This document shows positions 1-9,216 of a DNA stretch of 49,055 nucleotides, piece by piece; positions within the stretch are counted from its first letter, which is position 1, and each line of letters starts with the position of its first letter. The position numbers were made by a program, and so were the translations under genes. The stretch is taken from the NCBI GenBank assembly GCA_016930085.1, contig JAFGHO010000037.1, positions 1 through 49,055 of the forward strand, given 5' to 3'. The DNA is from Spirochaetales bacterium (GTDB lineage: Bacteria; Spirochaetota; Spirochaetia; SZUA-6; JAFGRV01). The notes below the pieces were generated by a model. The model was not told the DNA's origin, made no database searches, and was given only the letters and a program-made list of their open reading frames with translations.

Positions 1-2
1 AC

Positions 3-2393
3 CTTACCATACAGCTTAATGCGTCACTCGACGCGGGTGCATACGATCTGGCGGTGACGGGGACGTTTACCAACAATGGGACGCTCTACCGTGAGGCCGG
101 AGGCAGCGTGAGTCAAATCGACGCGGGGGCGGGGATAACTGAATACCGTACGGCGGACGGAGCGATCCAGGATTACGGGAGTCCGGGTGTGGACTACAGT
201 AACCTGAGGATCAACGGAGTTGCTGCGACGCTCGGGAGCGATCTTGAGGTATCGGGCAACCTTGTTTTTGCAGGCGGCGGGACGCTCGGAATCGGCGGCA
301 ACACGCTGTCCGTGGGTGGAGACATAAGCGGGACGGGAACGCTTGCCGGGGGGGCGGGAAGCGTGTCCGTAACCGGGAGCATGACGGTATCGGCGTATTC
401 GGGGACGAGCGGGACGACGACGGTCGGGAACGACTGGGGCGTTGCGGCGTACACGCACAATGACGGGACGGTGGTGTTCGACGGGACGGGGAACCTGGGA
501 ACAGGGACGTTCTACGATCTCGAGAACGCAAGCGGGACGAGGACGCTGACCGGCGCGGTGGCGGTCGAAAACGGCCTCACGATAACGGGGGGGACGATAG
601 ACGCGGACGGAAACTCGATCGATGTAAGCGGGAACTGGACGAACGATGCCGGTGCAACCGGGTTCACGCACGGGAACAACATGGTGAGTTTTACGGATGC
701 GGGAAAGACGTCCGTGATCACGGGAGGCACGACCTTCTACGATTTCACCTGTACTGCTGCGGGGAAAACAATTCAGTTTGAAGAAGGGGCGGCACAGGCG
801 CAAACGGTGGAGCATACCTTTACCATTCAGGGGACGTCGGGGGGAGGAAACGCGGTGACGCTTGCGCGGTCGGGTTCGACGACGCAGTGGTATATCAATG
901 TCGGCACATCGAGCAGCATCGAGTATGTCGCCGTTTCGTACAGTAACGCGAGCGGGGGAATACAGATCGACGCGTATCACAGCACGAATAACGGCAACAA
1001 CACCAACTGGAACTTTATCAATGACGTGTCGATTGTTACCCGCCAGACAATCGATTCAGATGCCGACGGATTCATCGACAGAATCCGTATCGTGACGGAC
1101 AGGGATATTAATGACGTTTTCGACGGACTGACAATGACCGTCAGCGGCTATACGTTGAATACGATAACGCCTTTCGAGACCGGGGGCGGTTCGAGGGACA
1201 GCGAATTTTTTATCAATCTGGTTGAACGGGATACCCCGGATACCGGCGCGACCCCCGGCATTCGTGTGACATATAACGACAGCCTCATGGACGACCTGAC
1301 GGAATCGGTGTATCTCGCAATCGATGCCTTCCCGACCCCCGCGGACGACAATGCCGCCCCGATCCTCCTGTACACCCTTGCCGCGGCGGGCGGCTCCAAT
1401 ATGTACATCCGGTTTTCGGAGTACGTGTACGGCAATGCCACGATGTCGGCCTTAATCGATGAAAACGATTTTAATTATGCAGCGGGGACGGGCATTACGC
1501 CCCTGACGCAGTCGGGTTCCGGGGTATCGGACTGCTTTTTGAGGGTCGGGGCCGCCTTTACCGAAGACGAGATAGCGGGCGATACATTCAACGCGCTGGC
1601 GGGCTCTATTTTCGATCAGACGGGAACGCTGACGGTCGGAACGGCGGTCCATCCGGTTTCATACCTCGGCCTTGGCGTCATAGCGCCCGCCTGGGCGACA
1701 GACGGAACGGACACGATAACGGCTTTCGACGGAACGGAGGGTCTGCCTGATGCGGACATCACCCTTGAAGCGAGCATCCTCGCGCCATCGCTAACCGGTG
1801 CGGCTACCAGGATACATTATGACGTGAATGTCCCGTCCTCGTTTAAAAACGGTAACCTCTGGCTGCCGGCATCCATTCCGGTACTCGTTCCTGCGGCCAA
1901 TACCGAAGCGAGGGACCTTGCCGAGAACAGCGCCGCAGGCGCTTTGCGGGATTATATTGTCCCAGAAAGCGATTCGGAGATCGTGGAGAATGTCCGTGTC
2001 GAGTTTATCCTTCAGGTCGGAACGGTCTTCTGCGCGCGCGTCACCTCACCGGATGATCCGCGCACGGTGAGGCCGTGGGCGTTCGAGATAAAGGGGATCA
2101 CGTGGCAGTCAGATAACGTGACGATCCTCAACAACGTGATCAACCCGGGGAACGGGGACACGACGACCCTCCTCTATAAGCTCGAAAAAAGCGGGATCGT
2201 CACGATCATGGTCTTCGATCTCAAGGGTGATATCGTCGATGTCCTCCAGCGGGGGCGGCAGAACCAGGGTGAATATACGGTGACGTGGGACGGAAGAAAC
2301 AGGGGGAACAGAATCGTGGCTTCGGGGGTCTATTTTATCAAGATCGTCGCGCCCGGCATCGAGGAGATCCGCAAGGTCCTTGTGGTGAAGTAA
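3..2393 (+). CDS. Repeat-rich secreted surface protein with FlgD-Ig-like C-terminus (5' truncated)
   Basis: The reading frame is open to the left edge of the window, so the true start and signal peptide are missing; the GTG at 54 is not a convincing start. The first ~330 residues are Gly/Thr/Ser/Asn-rich beta-strand repeats (strings such as GGNTLSVGGDISG and TGGTTFYDFTC) like those of bacterial beta-helix or adhesin-type surface proteins. A middle region of ~350 residues has no motif I recognise. The last ~80 residues resemble the FlgD Ig-like fold often found at the C-terminus of secreted proteins (YKLEKSG.VTI.VFDLKG, then TWDGRN, then SGVYF.K). I infer an extracellular or cell-surface structural protein or adhesin. 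The binding partner is unknown. The N-terminal part is noticeably G+C-richer and more repetitive at DNA level than the rest. Confidence 0.7.
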   Translation, partial: LTIQLNASLDAGAYDLAVTGTFTNNGTLYREAGGSVSQIDAGAGITEYRTADGAIQDYGSPGVDYSNLRINGVAATLGSDLEVSGNLVFAGGGTLGIGGNTLSVGGDISGTGTLAGGAGSVSVTGSMTVSAYSGTSGTTTVGNDWGVAAYTHNDGTVVFDGTGNLGTGTFYDLENASGTRTLTGAVAVENGLTITGGTIDADGNSIDVSGNWTNDAGATGFTHGNNMVSFTDAGKTSVITGGTTFYDFTCTAAGKTIQFEEGAAQAQTVEHTFTIQGTSGGGNAVTLARSGSTTQWYINVGTSSSIEYVAVSYSNASGGIQIDAYHSTNNGNNTNWNFINDVSIVTRQTIDSDADGFIDRIRIVTDRDINDVFDGLTMTVSGYTLNTITPFETGGGSRDSEFFINLVERDTPDTGATPGIRVTYNDSLMDDLTESVYLAIDAFPTPADDNAAPILLYTLAAAGGSNMYIRFSEYVYGNATMSALIDENDFNYAAGTGITPLTQSGSGVSDCFLRVGAAFTEDEIAGDTFNALAGSIFDQTGTLTVGTAVHPVSYLGLGVIAPAWATDGTDTITAFDGTEGLPDADITLEASILAPSLTGAATRIHYDVNVPSSFKNGNLWLPASIPVLVPAANTEARDLAENSAAGALRDYIVPESDSEIVENVRVEFILQVGTVFCARVTSPDDPRTVRPWAFEIKGITWQSDNVTILNNVINPGNGDTTTLLYKLEKSGIVTIMVFDLKGDIVDVLQRGRQNQGEYTVTWDGRNRGNRIVASGVYFIKIVAPGIEEIRKVLVVK

Positions 2394-2434
2394 TTGAGAC
2401 AGTCTTATTGCAGGTTACATGACAATCTCAATTA
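2391..2434 (+). terminator. Inverted repeat at the stop codon of the surface protein gene
   Basis: Nine-base arms TAATTGAGA (2391-2399) and TCTCAATTA (2426-2434) are perfectly complementary and enclose a 26-nt loop. The left arm includes the TAA stop codon. A T-rich run begins about seven bases after the right arm. It may work as a weak terminator, but the loop is long and the T-run is offset. Confidence 0.3.
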
Positions 2435-2451
2435 CCTCCGTTATTTTTTTC

Positions 2452-2480
2452 TTGCAAACGTTGGTATTTACATGTATAAT
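2452..2480 (+). promoter_or_regulatory. Sigma70-type promoter for the PilZ gene
   Basis: TTGCAA (2452-2457), a 17-nt spacer and a perfect TATAAT (2475-2480). Transcription would start near 2487, leaving a ~45-nt leader before the PilZ start codon. Confidence 0.65.
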
Positions 2481-2531
2481 GAGATATTCAAAAAAGTCCG
2501 CATATCGATACAAATTACGTAACGGAGGGGA

Positions 2532-2888
2532 ATGATGGGAGAAAGTTCGGGGTATGAACGAAGAAAGGAACAACGGGTCGGCGCCGATAGGCTTCCGGAG
2601 AATTTGAGAAAATTTTCCGTCAGTTTCGGGTCCGACGACACGGTGGAATCCGATACCATCGATCTCAGTGTCGGCGGAATCAGTCTGAATGTGCCGGTGA
2701 GCGTGAAAGACATCGACGGGTATACCATCACGCTGACGACACTGGACAACAAAATCTCGCTCAAGGAAGAGATACTCGGCATACGCTCGCTGGGCGATTC
2801 ACGGTCGCGGATCAGTATCATGTTTTCAAGAAACAATTCCTACAAGGAATATTTCCGCGAGATTTTAAGCGCCGTCGCCGTCAATTAA
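2532..2888 (+). CDS. PilZ domain protein, putative c-di-GMP receptor
   Basis: This 118-residue protein consists of essentially one PilZ domain. Both signature elements of c-di-GMP binding are visible: an arginine pair near the N-terminus (RRKEQR, about residues 9-14) and the downstream D-x-S-x-x-G motif (DLSVGGI, about residues 55-61). It has no signal peptide or membrane segment, so it is probably a cytosolic effector that changes conformation or partner on binding c-di-GMP. A GGAGGGG ribosome-binding site precedes two adjacent ATGs. The gene has its own promoter and lies tail to tail with a GGDEF-EAL gene, so a c-di-GMP turnover enzyme and a receptor are neighbours. The downstream process (motility, adhesion or secretion) cannot be read from the sequence. 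Confidence 0.85.
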   Translation: MMGESSGYERRKEQRVGADRLPENLRKFSVSFGSDDTVESDTIDLSVGGISLNVPVSVKDIDGYTITLTTLDNKISLKEEILGIRSLGDSRSRISIMFSRNNSYKEYFREILSAVAVN

Positions 2889-2961
2889 GTTTTTGACAAC
2901 GGTAAACGTGTAAAATGAAGCGGATGTCCTTGCAGGCTTCCGTATGTTTCTCCCCCTGCCG

Positions 2962-5433
2962 CTAAAGCCGCTTGTGTTTTAAAAGACTCGTCATCTCATC
3001 CGCCGGGACCGGTCTGCCGAAATAATACCCCTGGAAGATATCGCAGCCGAGGTCGCGGAGAAAATCGGACTGGTTTTCGGTCTCGACCCCTTCGGCGATT
3101 GTCTTGAGGCCGAGGTTGTGCGCCAGGGTGATGATCGTCCTCACCAGATTGACGTGGTAGGTGTTTGCCGGTATTTCTTCGATAAACGATTTGTCGATCT
3201 TCAGATAAGCCAGCGGAAACTTCTGGAGTGTGCTCAGGGAAGAATAACCGGTTCCGAAATCGTCGATGGAAAAACGCGTGCCCTTCTGGACAAGCGCTAT
3301 TATTTTCTGTATCGCGTTTTCACGGTCTTCCATTATGCACGATTCGGTGATCTCGAGATCGATATCCTTATAGGAAATACCTGCGGTGTCGATGATTCGA
3401 TTGATAATATCGATGATCCCCTTCTGCCTGAACTGCTTCGGGGAAATATTGATAGCGAGGGAGACCTTTTGTATCCCATCCTGGATCCAATTTTTCTGCT
3501 GTTTGCACGCCGCTTCCAGAATGAGTTCCCCCAGGGGAAGAATGAGTCCGGTTTCTTCGGCGAGGGGAATGAAATCGAGGGGATACACAATGGTCCCGTC
3601 GAGCATCCATCTGACGAGTGCTTCGACGCAGATAATGGAACCGTTCTTGTCGACAAGGGGCTGATAATGAAGCAGAAAGCTTTCCGGCTTCTTCAAGGCG
3701 TTGCGAAGATTGGTGATCGTCTGCATTCGGTGTACCGCTTTTTTCTGCATTGCCTCGGTAAAAAAATGGTAGGTGTCCTTCGTTTTTTTCGCTTCGAGAA
3801 GGGCGATATCGGCGTTTTTGATCAGGGTCTCCATATCAAGACCGTCTTTCGGGAACAGTGAAATACCGATACTCACGGTGACGATTATCTGCTGGCCGGC
3901 GATGAGGAGGGGTTCCTCCAGGACGTGACGTATTTTCTGGGCCACAAGCGCGGCGTCCGTATAATTGGTGAGGAATGTCAGGATAATAGTGAACTCGTCA
4001 CTCCCGAGACGGTAAATACTGTCGCTTTCCCTCAGGCAGTTCGTTATGCGTCCGGCGACCCGGATGAGAAGTTCGTCTCCCGTCGTGTGACCCATGGTGT
4101 CATTGACCAGTTTGAAGTGATCGAGATCGAGAAAAAGAAGGCCCCTTATGTTTTCTTTTTGCGAGCGTTTTGCGAGGGCGAGTGTTCGCTCGAGGTCGAT
4201 GTAAAATGATTTGCGGTTCGGGAGCGACGTCAGTGAATCGTGATATGCCAAAAAGGCGAGATTTTCTTCCGCCTTTTTCCTTCCGGTGATGTCGGCCGAA
4301 AGTTTGACGAGCCGGTATATCGCACCGTTTTCATCGCGCAGGGGGAAATAATTTTCCCGTATCCATCTGGTACTCCCGTCTTTGCAGGCGATTCTGTATT
4401 CGATTTCCTCTCCGTTTTTTATGTCGGGATTTTCAAGCAGCGTCTTTACCTTTTCATAATCTTCCCGGTGAATCGACGAAAGCCATGTTTCCGGGTAAAT
4501 GTAGAGTGCGGTTCGGGGAATTTTCCATATTTTTTCAACGGCGGGATTGATGTGGAGCAGCTTGTTTTGTCTCGTATCGATGAGCCAGAAAACCTCGCTG
4601 ATTGTCTCGGAAATCTGTCTGAAGCGTTCGTTTGTCGAATTGAGGGCCCGGAAGGCGATCGTCACTTCTTTCGTCCTGTCGATAAACTGCATGATGACGG
4701 AAACCATGATGCAGACAATGGCGACCGTAATCCCGGCCGTGAACCTGGAAAAGTGGATGCCCTGGAACGGATCGAGCATGATATCGCCGTATTGATAGAT
4801 AATATCGACGATTGCGGCGTAAAAAGCGAAGAAGATACCGATCAGAACGGGTCCCATCGACCGGAAGTCGCGGTGTCTGGCCAAATCGAAAATAGTAAGG
4901 ATAATACCGTAGACGATAAATATCCCGAGGAGGATATCCCTGACCGTAATGAGACATCCTTCGGCCCCGCGCCCGTAATAAGCTTCCGAAACAAGCCAGC
5001 GGGCATTGTGGTGCTTCATTGAGATAAAGCTGTCCGGTCGTATAAAGGCACAAAGAAGAATAACCATGGTGACAAAAATACCGATGACTGAAAGTATCAG
5101 GTTGACTCTTTTCCATTTATCCCCCAGATGAAGCAAATAAGCCATGATATAGGGAAGCACGGCAAGAAAAAATGTTCCCCCCAGCTGCTCGATCCGGTGA
5201 AACTCCATACCGGGTTCATAAAGGTGAAACCAACCGCCGAAAATCAGGATGAGGGTTTCGCTTCCGACAAAAATAATACCGAAGAAACCGAGAAAAAAAA
5301 CGGCAATATAGAGTGTTTCCCTTGTTCTGAGATATATATAGAGGAAGAAGATCGTGCCGATGATGAGAATACCCGTGCAAACAGGCGGAAGAAGAAATTG
5401 TCCCAATGTAAGGGTTAACTCGAATTCGGGCAT
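2962..5433 (-). CDS. Membrane sensor with PAS, GGDEF and EAL domains (c-di-GMP turnover)
   Basis: 823 residues. Six to seven hydrophobic segments span about residues 1-255 and form a membrane sensor. A PAS domain follows at ~270-390, then GGDEF at ~395-555 and EAL at ~570-823. The GGDEF signature reads GSDEF, a one-residue variant, with an RxxD inhibitory site (RESD) exactly five residues before it. The EAL domain keeps all expected motifs: EALVRW, NISPKQF, LEITES, DDFGTGYSSL, KIDKSFI, AEGVET and QGYYFGRP. Phosphodiesterase activity is therefore likely. Cyclase activity is possible, or the GSDEF domain may act as a GTP-sensing regulator. No Shine-Dalgarno sequence precedes the ATG, and a strong promoter ends only ~8 nt upstream, so the mRNA may be leaderless. 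It is divergent from the membrane protein gene at 5587. Confidence 0.9.
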   Translation of the reverse strand: MPEFELTLTLGQFLLPPVCTGILIIGTIFFLYIYLRTRETLYIAVFFLGFFGIIFVGSETLILIFGGWFHLYEPGMEFHRIEQLGGTFFLAVLPYIMAYLLHLGDKWKRVNLILSVIGIFVTMVILLCAFIRPDSFISMKHHNARWLVSEAYYGRGAEGCLITVRDILLGIFIVYGIILTIFDLARHRDFRSMGPVLIGIFFAFYAAIVDIIYQYGDIMLDPFQGIHFSRFTAGITVAIVCIMVSVIMQFIDRTKEVTIAFRALNSTNERFRQISETISEVFWLIDTRQNKLLHINPAVEKIWKIPRTALYIYPETWLSSIHREDYEKVKTLLENPDIKNGEEIEYRIACKDGSTRWIRENYFPLRDENGAIYRLVKLSADITGRKKAEENLAFLAYHDSLTSLPNRKSFYIDLERTLALAKRSQKENIRGLLFLDLDHFKLVNDTMGHTTGDELLIRVAGRITNCLRESDSIYRLGSDEFTIILTFLTNYTDAALVAQKIRHVLEEPLLIAGQQIIVTVSIGISLFPKDGLDMETLIKNADIALLEAKKTKDTYHFFTEAMQKKAVHRMQTITNLRNALKKPESFLLHYQPLVDKNGSIICVEALVRWMLDGTIVYPLDFIPLAEETGLILPLGELILEAACKQQKNWIQDGIQKVSLAINISPKQFRQKGIIDIINRIIDTAGISYKDIDLEITESCIMEDRENAIQKIIALVQKGTRFSIDDFGTGYSSLSTLQKFPLAYLKIDKSFIEEIPANTYHVNLVRTIITLAHNLGLKTIAEGVETENQSDFLRDLGCDIFQGYYFGRPVPADEMTSLLKHKRL

Positions 5434-5441
5434 TTGATAAA

Positions 5442-5471
5442 AGGATAAATGGGCGGGTGTTATTTTGTCAA
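5442..5471 (-). promoter_or_regulatory. Promoter of the GGDEF-EAL gene, predicted leaderless
   Basis: Read on the minus strand: TTGACA (5466-5471), an 18-nt spacer and TATCCT (5442-5447). The expected start of transcription is at about 5435, one or two bases before the ATG at 5433. Confidence 0.55.
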
Positions 5472-5550
5472 GCCTAAATCTGCATTCAAGCTGTATTTTA
5501 TCAATTATATTTCTCGAAACCTCGCGGTTTATTGAAACGGTTATATCCGC

Positions 5551-5579
5551 TTGATTTTTTATGATAGGTCACCTATACT
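5551..5579 (+). promoter_or_regulatory. Promoter of the membrane protein gene at 5587, predicted leaderless
   Basis: TTGATT (5551-5556), a 17-nt spacer and TATACT (5574-5579). Transcription is expected to start at 5586-5587, on the GTG codon itself. Confidence 0.55.
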
Positions 5580-5586
5580 ATGAGGA

Positions 5587-6540
5587 GTGAGTATCCTGAA
5601 ATGGACATTTACCTGTATTGCGGGTATTATTCTGTTTTTATGCCTGATCGTTACGGTAGTTCTCGTTGCCGTAAGCGGCACCGTCTTGAACGCTGATTTT
5701 GTCATCGGCGCATTGGGAAGTATCGATGTATCCGACATGATCGAAAACGCAATACAGCAGGCAGGAAGCGGGGAAATCCCCGATGAGTTGAAGGAGATGC
5801 TTGCCCGGATTGACGGCGCTATTCCCAGGGATATACAGCGGGCATTTGAAGAAAAAACAAAAGCACTTGTTAAAAACAGTCTCGGGACTCCCATACGCGC
5901 GTTCTATGACTATATACTCGGGAAAACGCAAAACCTCGATGTCGTTGTCCCGCTTAAAAACGTAAAAAGCGAGATCAGGGTACTCGTCTATGATTACCTT
6001 GATGTTCTGATCTCCTCCCAGCCGCCCGAATTCAGACAGATCGCGAAAAAAAAAGTCGATATGTGGTGGGATCGCTATGCTTCGCAAATGCCGCAGGCTA
6101 TAGATATCGGGGCCGTAATCATGAACGGAGACGGTGAGGTTTATCTCGAGACAGTGAGGAGGTATCTTCGATATATACAGCCCGCCCTGACGGTGAGTGT
6201 GATTGCAGCCGTCATTATCATCATCCTCATCATCCTTCTGCATAGAAAACCCGGGCTTTCACTCCGTATACCGGGAATCGTCATCCTCTCGGCCGGTCTT
6301 TTCTTTCTCCCGATCAACACAATCACATCGGATTTTTTAATGAAAGAGTTTTTCTCTGAAAGAATACCGGAGTATCTTCTTTCGGCCCTCGTTCTCATCA
6401 TCTCGAAAATACTTCTGAGAGTTCAGATTGAAAGTATTATCGCCATTTGTGTCGGTTCCGTCCTCATCGGTGTCTCGTTTTTTTTGAAACCAAAAGCGGA
6501 CGAACAACGCCGCCGGCAGACGGCGCCGGAAAACGGTTGA
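5587..6540 (+). CDS. Polytopic membrane protein with large extracytoplasmic domain, function unknown
   Basis: 317 residues. One hydrophobic helix near the N-terminus (about 5-30) is followed by a ~165-residue soluble, mostly helical domain and then three or four hydrophobic segments between about 197 and 305. The tail is short and basic. I do not recognise the family. The topology suggests a domain facing the periplasm, held between an N-terminal anchor and a C-terminal helical bundle. The GTG start is set by an in-frame stop at 5581. A GAGGAG sequence touches the GTG directly, too close for a normal ribosome-binding site, while the promoter position predicts a leaderless message. A CTG at 5596 would sit at normal spacing from GAGGAG and is a less likely alternative. 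The gene is divergent from the GGDEF-EAL gene. Confidence 0.65.
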   Translation: MSILKWTFTCIAGIILFLCLIVTVVLVAVSGTVLNADFVIGALGSIDVSDMIENAIQQAGSGEIPDELKEMLARIDGAIPRDIQRAFEEKTKALVKNSLGTPIRAFYDYILGKTQNLDVVVPLKNVKSEIRVLVYDYLDVLISSQPPEFRQIAKKKVDMWWDRYASQMPQAIDIGAVIMNGDGEVYLETVRRYLRYIQPALTVSVIAAVIIIILIILLHRKPGLSLRIPGIVILSAGLFFLPINTITSDFLMKEFFSERIPEYLLSALVLIISKILLRVQIESIIAICVGSVLIGVSFFLKPKADEQRRRQTAPENG

Positions 6541-6574
6541 CGGGCGGCTTTTCATTTCGTTTATACTCAGCCGA

Positions 6575-6603
6575 TTGACCGCCATCGATGAATCCTCTAT
6601 AAT
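6575..6603 (+). promoter_or_regulatory. Sigma70-type promoter upstream of zwf
   Basis: TTGACC (6575-6580), a 17-nt spacer and a perfect TATAAT (6598-6603). The predicted start near 6610 gives a ~115-nt leader before the zwf ATG. Confidence 0.7.
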
Positions 6604-6725
6604 CGTCAATCATTACGATGAGGAAGCCGATATTTTTCGTGCAATGAGGATAACCGTTCTCTCCGGGTGACGGGGGAATATACGGTGAATACCCGGCTTC
6701 CGGTGAAGGAGCGCTGCAGTCTTAT

Positions 6726-8090
6726 ATGGGAAATGCGATCGTTCTTTTTGGTGCGACGGGGGATTTGAGCAGACGCAAGATACTTCCCGCACTCTCGACG
6801 TTGATCGAACGCGGCAAGCTGCCCCCGGATATCGCCGTTATCGGTGCGGCAACCCGCGAACTCTCTCTGGAAGAATTTTTCGATTATGTGAAAGCGCCGG
6901 AAAAAATACGGTCCAATATTGAATATATAAGCGGAAATTTTCTAGAGGAATCCACCTTTCATGCCATCGGGAAACGTCTCGGTGGAAGAGAAAAAGTGAT
7001 TTTTTACCTCGCGACCCCGCCGTCCTATTATAAACCGATTATAACGGCGCTGGCGAAACATACTATCGCGACGCAAAAAGGTGAGGGTGGATTCAACCGG
7101 ATTATCATCGAAAAACCCTTTGGTGTGGACCTGCCGACCGCGCGGGAACTCAATGAAACGATTCTTCGTTATTTCGATGAAAACCAAATTTACCGCATCG
7201 ATCATTATCTTGGTAAGGAATCCGTTCAGAATATTTCCGCGTTCAGGTTTTCAAACGGTATGTTCGAGCCGATCTGGAACAGGAATTACATCGATTATAT
7301 CACGATTACCGTCGCGGAAAATATCGGGGTGGAAAACAGGGGGAAATACTTCGAGGAAGCCGGCATTTTGCGCGATATCGTGCAAAACCACCTCTTCCAG
7401 ATACTGGCCCTTATCGCCATGGAACCGCCCGCCGCTTTTACTGCGGATGCGGTGCGGGATGAAAAGGTAAAGGTATTCAAATCCGTGAAGAGGGTCGACA
7501 TCAAGGAGGTGGTTCGCGGGCAATACAGGGGGTACCGCGAGGAAGAAAATGTCGCCCGGGATTCGACGGTCGAAACATTTGTGTTTGCGAAGCTTTTTGT
7601 CGAAAACTGGCGATGGGCCGGGGTTCCCTTTTATATACGTACCGGAAAACGGCTTGAGCAAAAACTGACGGAAGTCGTCATCACCTTCAGACAACCCCCC
7701 CTGCGGATGTTCAACGCGATACCGGATGAAGTGTGCGGTATTCCCAACCAGCTCGTTCTTCGGATACAGCCGGAACGATCGATTTCGATCCGGTTCGGCG
7801 TCAAAAGACCGGGACAGGGCATGGAGATGATGTCCGTCGATATGCGGTTCAACTATACGGACTACATCACCGGAAAGCCCATCTCCGACTACGAGCGGCT
7901 TCTCCTCGATTGTTATCAGGGGGATCTTACCCTTTTCGCGAGGAGCGACGGGGTTGAGGAATGCTGGAAGATTATCGATCCCATCGAGCATGCCTGGCGG
8001 GGAGACGCTTCCGATATGGTCGTCTATGAGCCCGGCACATGGGGTCCCGATAGCGATATCCTGTTCGAAAACCAGTGCCATGCGTTTTAA
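6726..8090 (+). CDS. zwf: Glucose-6-phosphate 1-dehydrogenase
   Basis: 454 residues, slightly short for a family usually of 480-510. It oxidises glucose 6-phosphate to 6-phosphogluconolactone with NAD(P)+, the entry to the oxidative pentose phosphate pathway, in the cytosol. The N-terminal dinucleotide-binding motif GATGDLSRRK is at residues 9-18. The substrate-binding signature RIDHYLGKE is at about 157-165, and the catalytic histidine lies in IVQNHLFQ (H222). EKPFG (about 129-133) is also conserved. An AAGGAG at 6706-6711 lies 14 nt before the ATG, an unusually long gap. No other pentose phosphate gene adjoins it, so it appears to be transcribed alone from its own promoter. The identification is secure. 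Confidence 0.95.
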   Translation: MGNAIVLFGATGDLSRRKILPALSTLIERGKLPPDIAVIGAATRELSLEEFFDYVKAPEKIRSNIEYISGNFLEESTFHAIGKRLGGREKVIFYLATPPSYYKPIITALAKHTIATQKGEGGFNRIIIEKPFGVDLPTARELNETILRYFDENQIYRIDHYLGKESVQNISAFRFSNGMFEPIWNRNYIDYITITVAENIGVENRGKYFEEAGILRDIVQNHLFQILALIAMEPPAAFTADAVRDEKVKVFKSVKRVDIKEVVRGQYRGYREEENVARDSTVETFVFAKLFVENWRWAGVPFYIRTGKRLEQKLTEVVITFRQPPLRMFNAIPDEVCGIPNQLVLRIQPERSISIRFGVKRPGQGMEMMSVDMRFNYTDYITGKPISDYERLLLDCYQGDLTLFARSDGVEECWKIIDPIEHAWRGDASDMVVYEPGTWGPDSDILFENQCHAF

Positions 8091-8152
8091 CTAAAACCGC
8101 CGGTCTTTATCTTCATGACAACGGATCAAAGGGAGATGGGAATACATACGTC

Positions 8153-8181
8153 TTGAAATAGTTGTCTATATTTGTTATTTT
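8153..8181 (+). promoter_or_regulatory. Possible promoter of the DUF1573 lipoprotein gene
   Basis: TTGAAA (8153-8158), a 17-nt spacer and TATTTT (8176-8181) in A+T-rich DNA. The -10 match is moderate. Confidence 0.35.
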
Positions 8182-8214
8182 CTGTTGAAAATAAAAACAA
8201 GATCGGAGAGGTCT

Positions 8215-9216
8215 ATGACAAGAAAAATCTACTGTTTTACAATCATCGCATTCTGTTTATCCGTCTCGGTCGGATGTGAAAAAAAACCCTTTGACATCAA
8301 ATTCGAAAAGGAAACTATAGATTTTGGTACCGTAGATGCCGGCGAGAATGTCGAGGCGGTCTTCAGGTTCAAGAATCTGGGTACGGAGACGATCGAAATA
8401 AAGCTTGTCCGGCCCACTTGCGGATGCATTATCGCGGGTGACTGGGATCAAACCGTCGAACCGGGTGAAACAGGGAGAATACCGGTGACCTTCAATTCGG
8501 GCGTGTACGAGGGTGAAGTAAGAAAGGTCAATTATGTCGATACCAACATACCGGGTCGTGAAAGCATTTCCCTGGTGTTAAAGGGAATTGTCTACAATCC
8601 CGTTGTCATCAACCCGAAAACGACCTGGCTTGGCATGATTTTGAATGAGGAAGAGCCCCTTCACGGCAGTTTCCCGATCAAATATAATCTGGATTCTCCG
8701 TTTGAGGTAACGGATATCGTTCTTCCGGACGATAAAACGACCGCCTGGATTGAAACCGTAAAGCCGCTTGAAGAGTATATCCTCAAATTCACGGTTCAGC
8801 CGCCTTTACAAAAATACGATCCCGTCAGCAGAAAAATTATTCTCAGAATAGGGGGGAAGATAAACAAGGACTATGTGCTTTATTATTCATATCAGGTCCC
8901 CCCGCCGATCCAGGTCAATCCAATGGTCGTCGAAGTCGACATGGAAAAAGTCTCAAGCGAACAGATTGAACGCCGAATCAATATCAAGAGCAATATCGAG
9001 TCGCCGATCAGTATCATCGACCTCAAATTCGACGGCACGGGAGTCGGCTACTCCGTCGAGGAACTCAGAAAGGATATGTTTTTGCAGATTCCCCTTGTTT
9101 TCCCGGTCGGCTTTACCTTTCCCGAAGACAAAAAGATTTTTTATCTGTCGTTCAGGGTTAAAAACGATCCGAGGGATATCCTGTACAAGATCAGGATAGA
9201 AGCGTTCCAACGATAA
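8215..9216 (+). CDS. Lipoprotein with DUF1573 domain
   Basis: The start at 8215 is preferred over an upstream TTG because GGAGAG (8205-8210) sits at correct spacing and the signal peptide then begins directly. The 333-residue product has a lipoprotein signal ending at SVG-C (Cys21), so it should be exported, lipidated and anchored to a membrane. Residues ~25-130 match the DUF1573 pattern, an Ig-like fold: IDFGTVDAG, FRFKNLG, then the PTCGC motif. The remaining ~200 residues look like further beta-sandwich modules. No enzymatic motif is visible, and the role is unknown. It stands alone between zwf and the cellulase gene. Confidence 0.75.
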   Translation: MTRKIYCFTIIAFCLSVSVGCEKKPFDIKFEKETIDFGTVDAGENVEAVFRFKNLGTETIEIKLVRPTCGCIIAGDWDQTVEPGETGRIPVTFNSGVYEGEVRKVNYVDTNIPGRESISLVLKGIVYNPVVINPKTTWLGMILNEEEPLHGSFPIKYNLDSPFEVTDIVLPDDKTTAWIETVKPLEEYILKFTVQPPLQKYDPVSRKIILRIGGKINKDYVLYYSYQVPPPIQVNPMVVEVDMEKVSSEQIERRINIKSNIESPISIIDLKFDGTGVGYSVEELRKDMFLQIPLVFPVGFTFPEDKKIFYLSFRVKNDPRDILYKIRIEAFQR

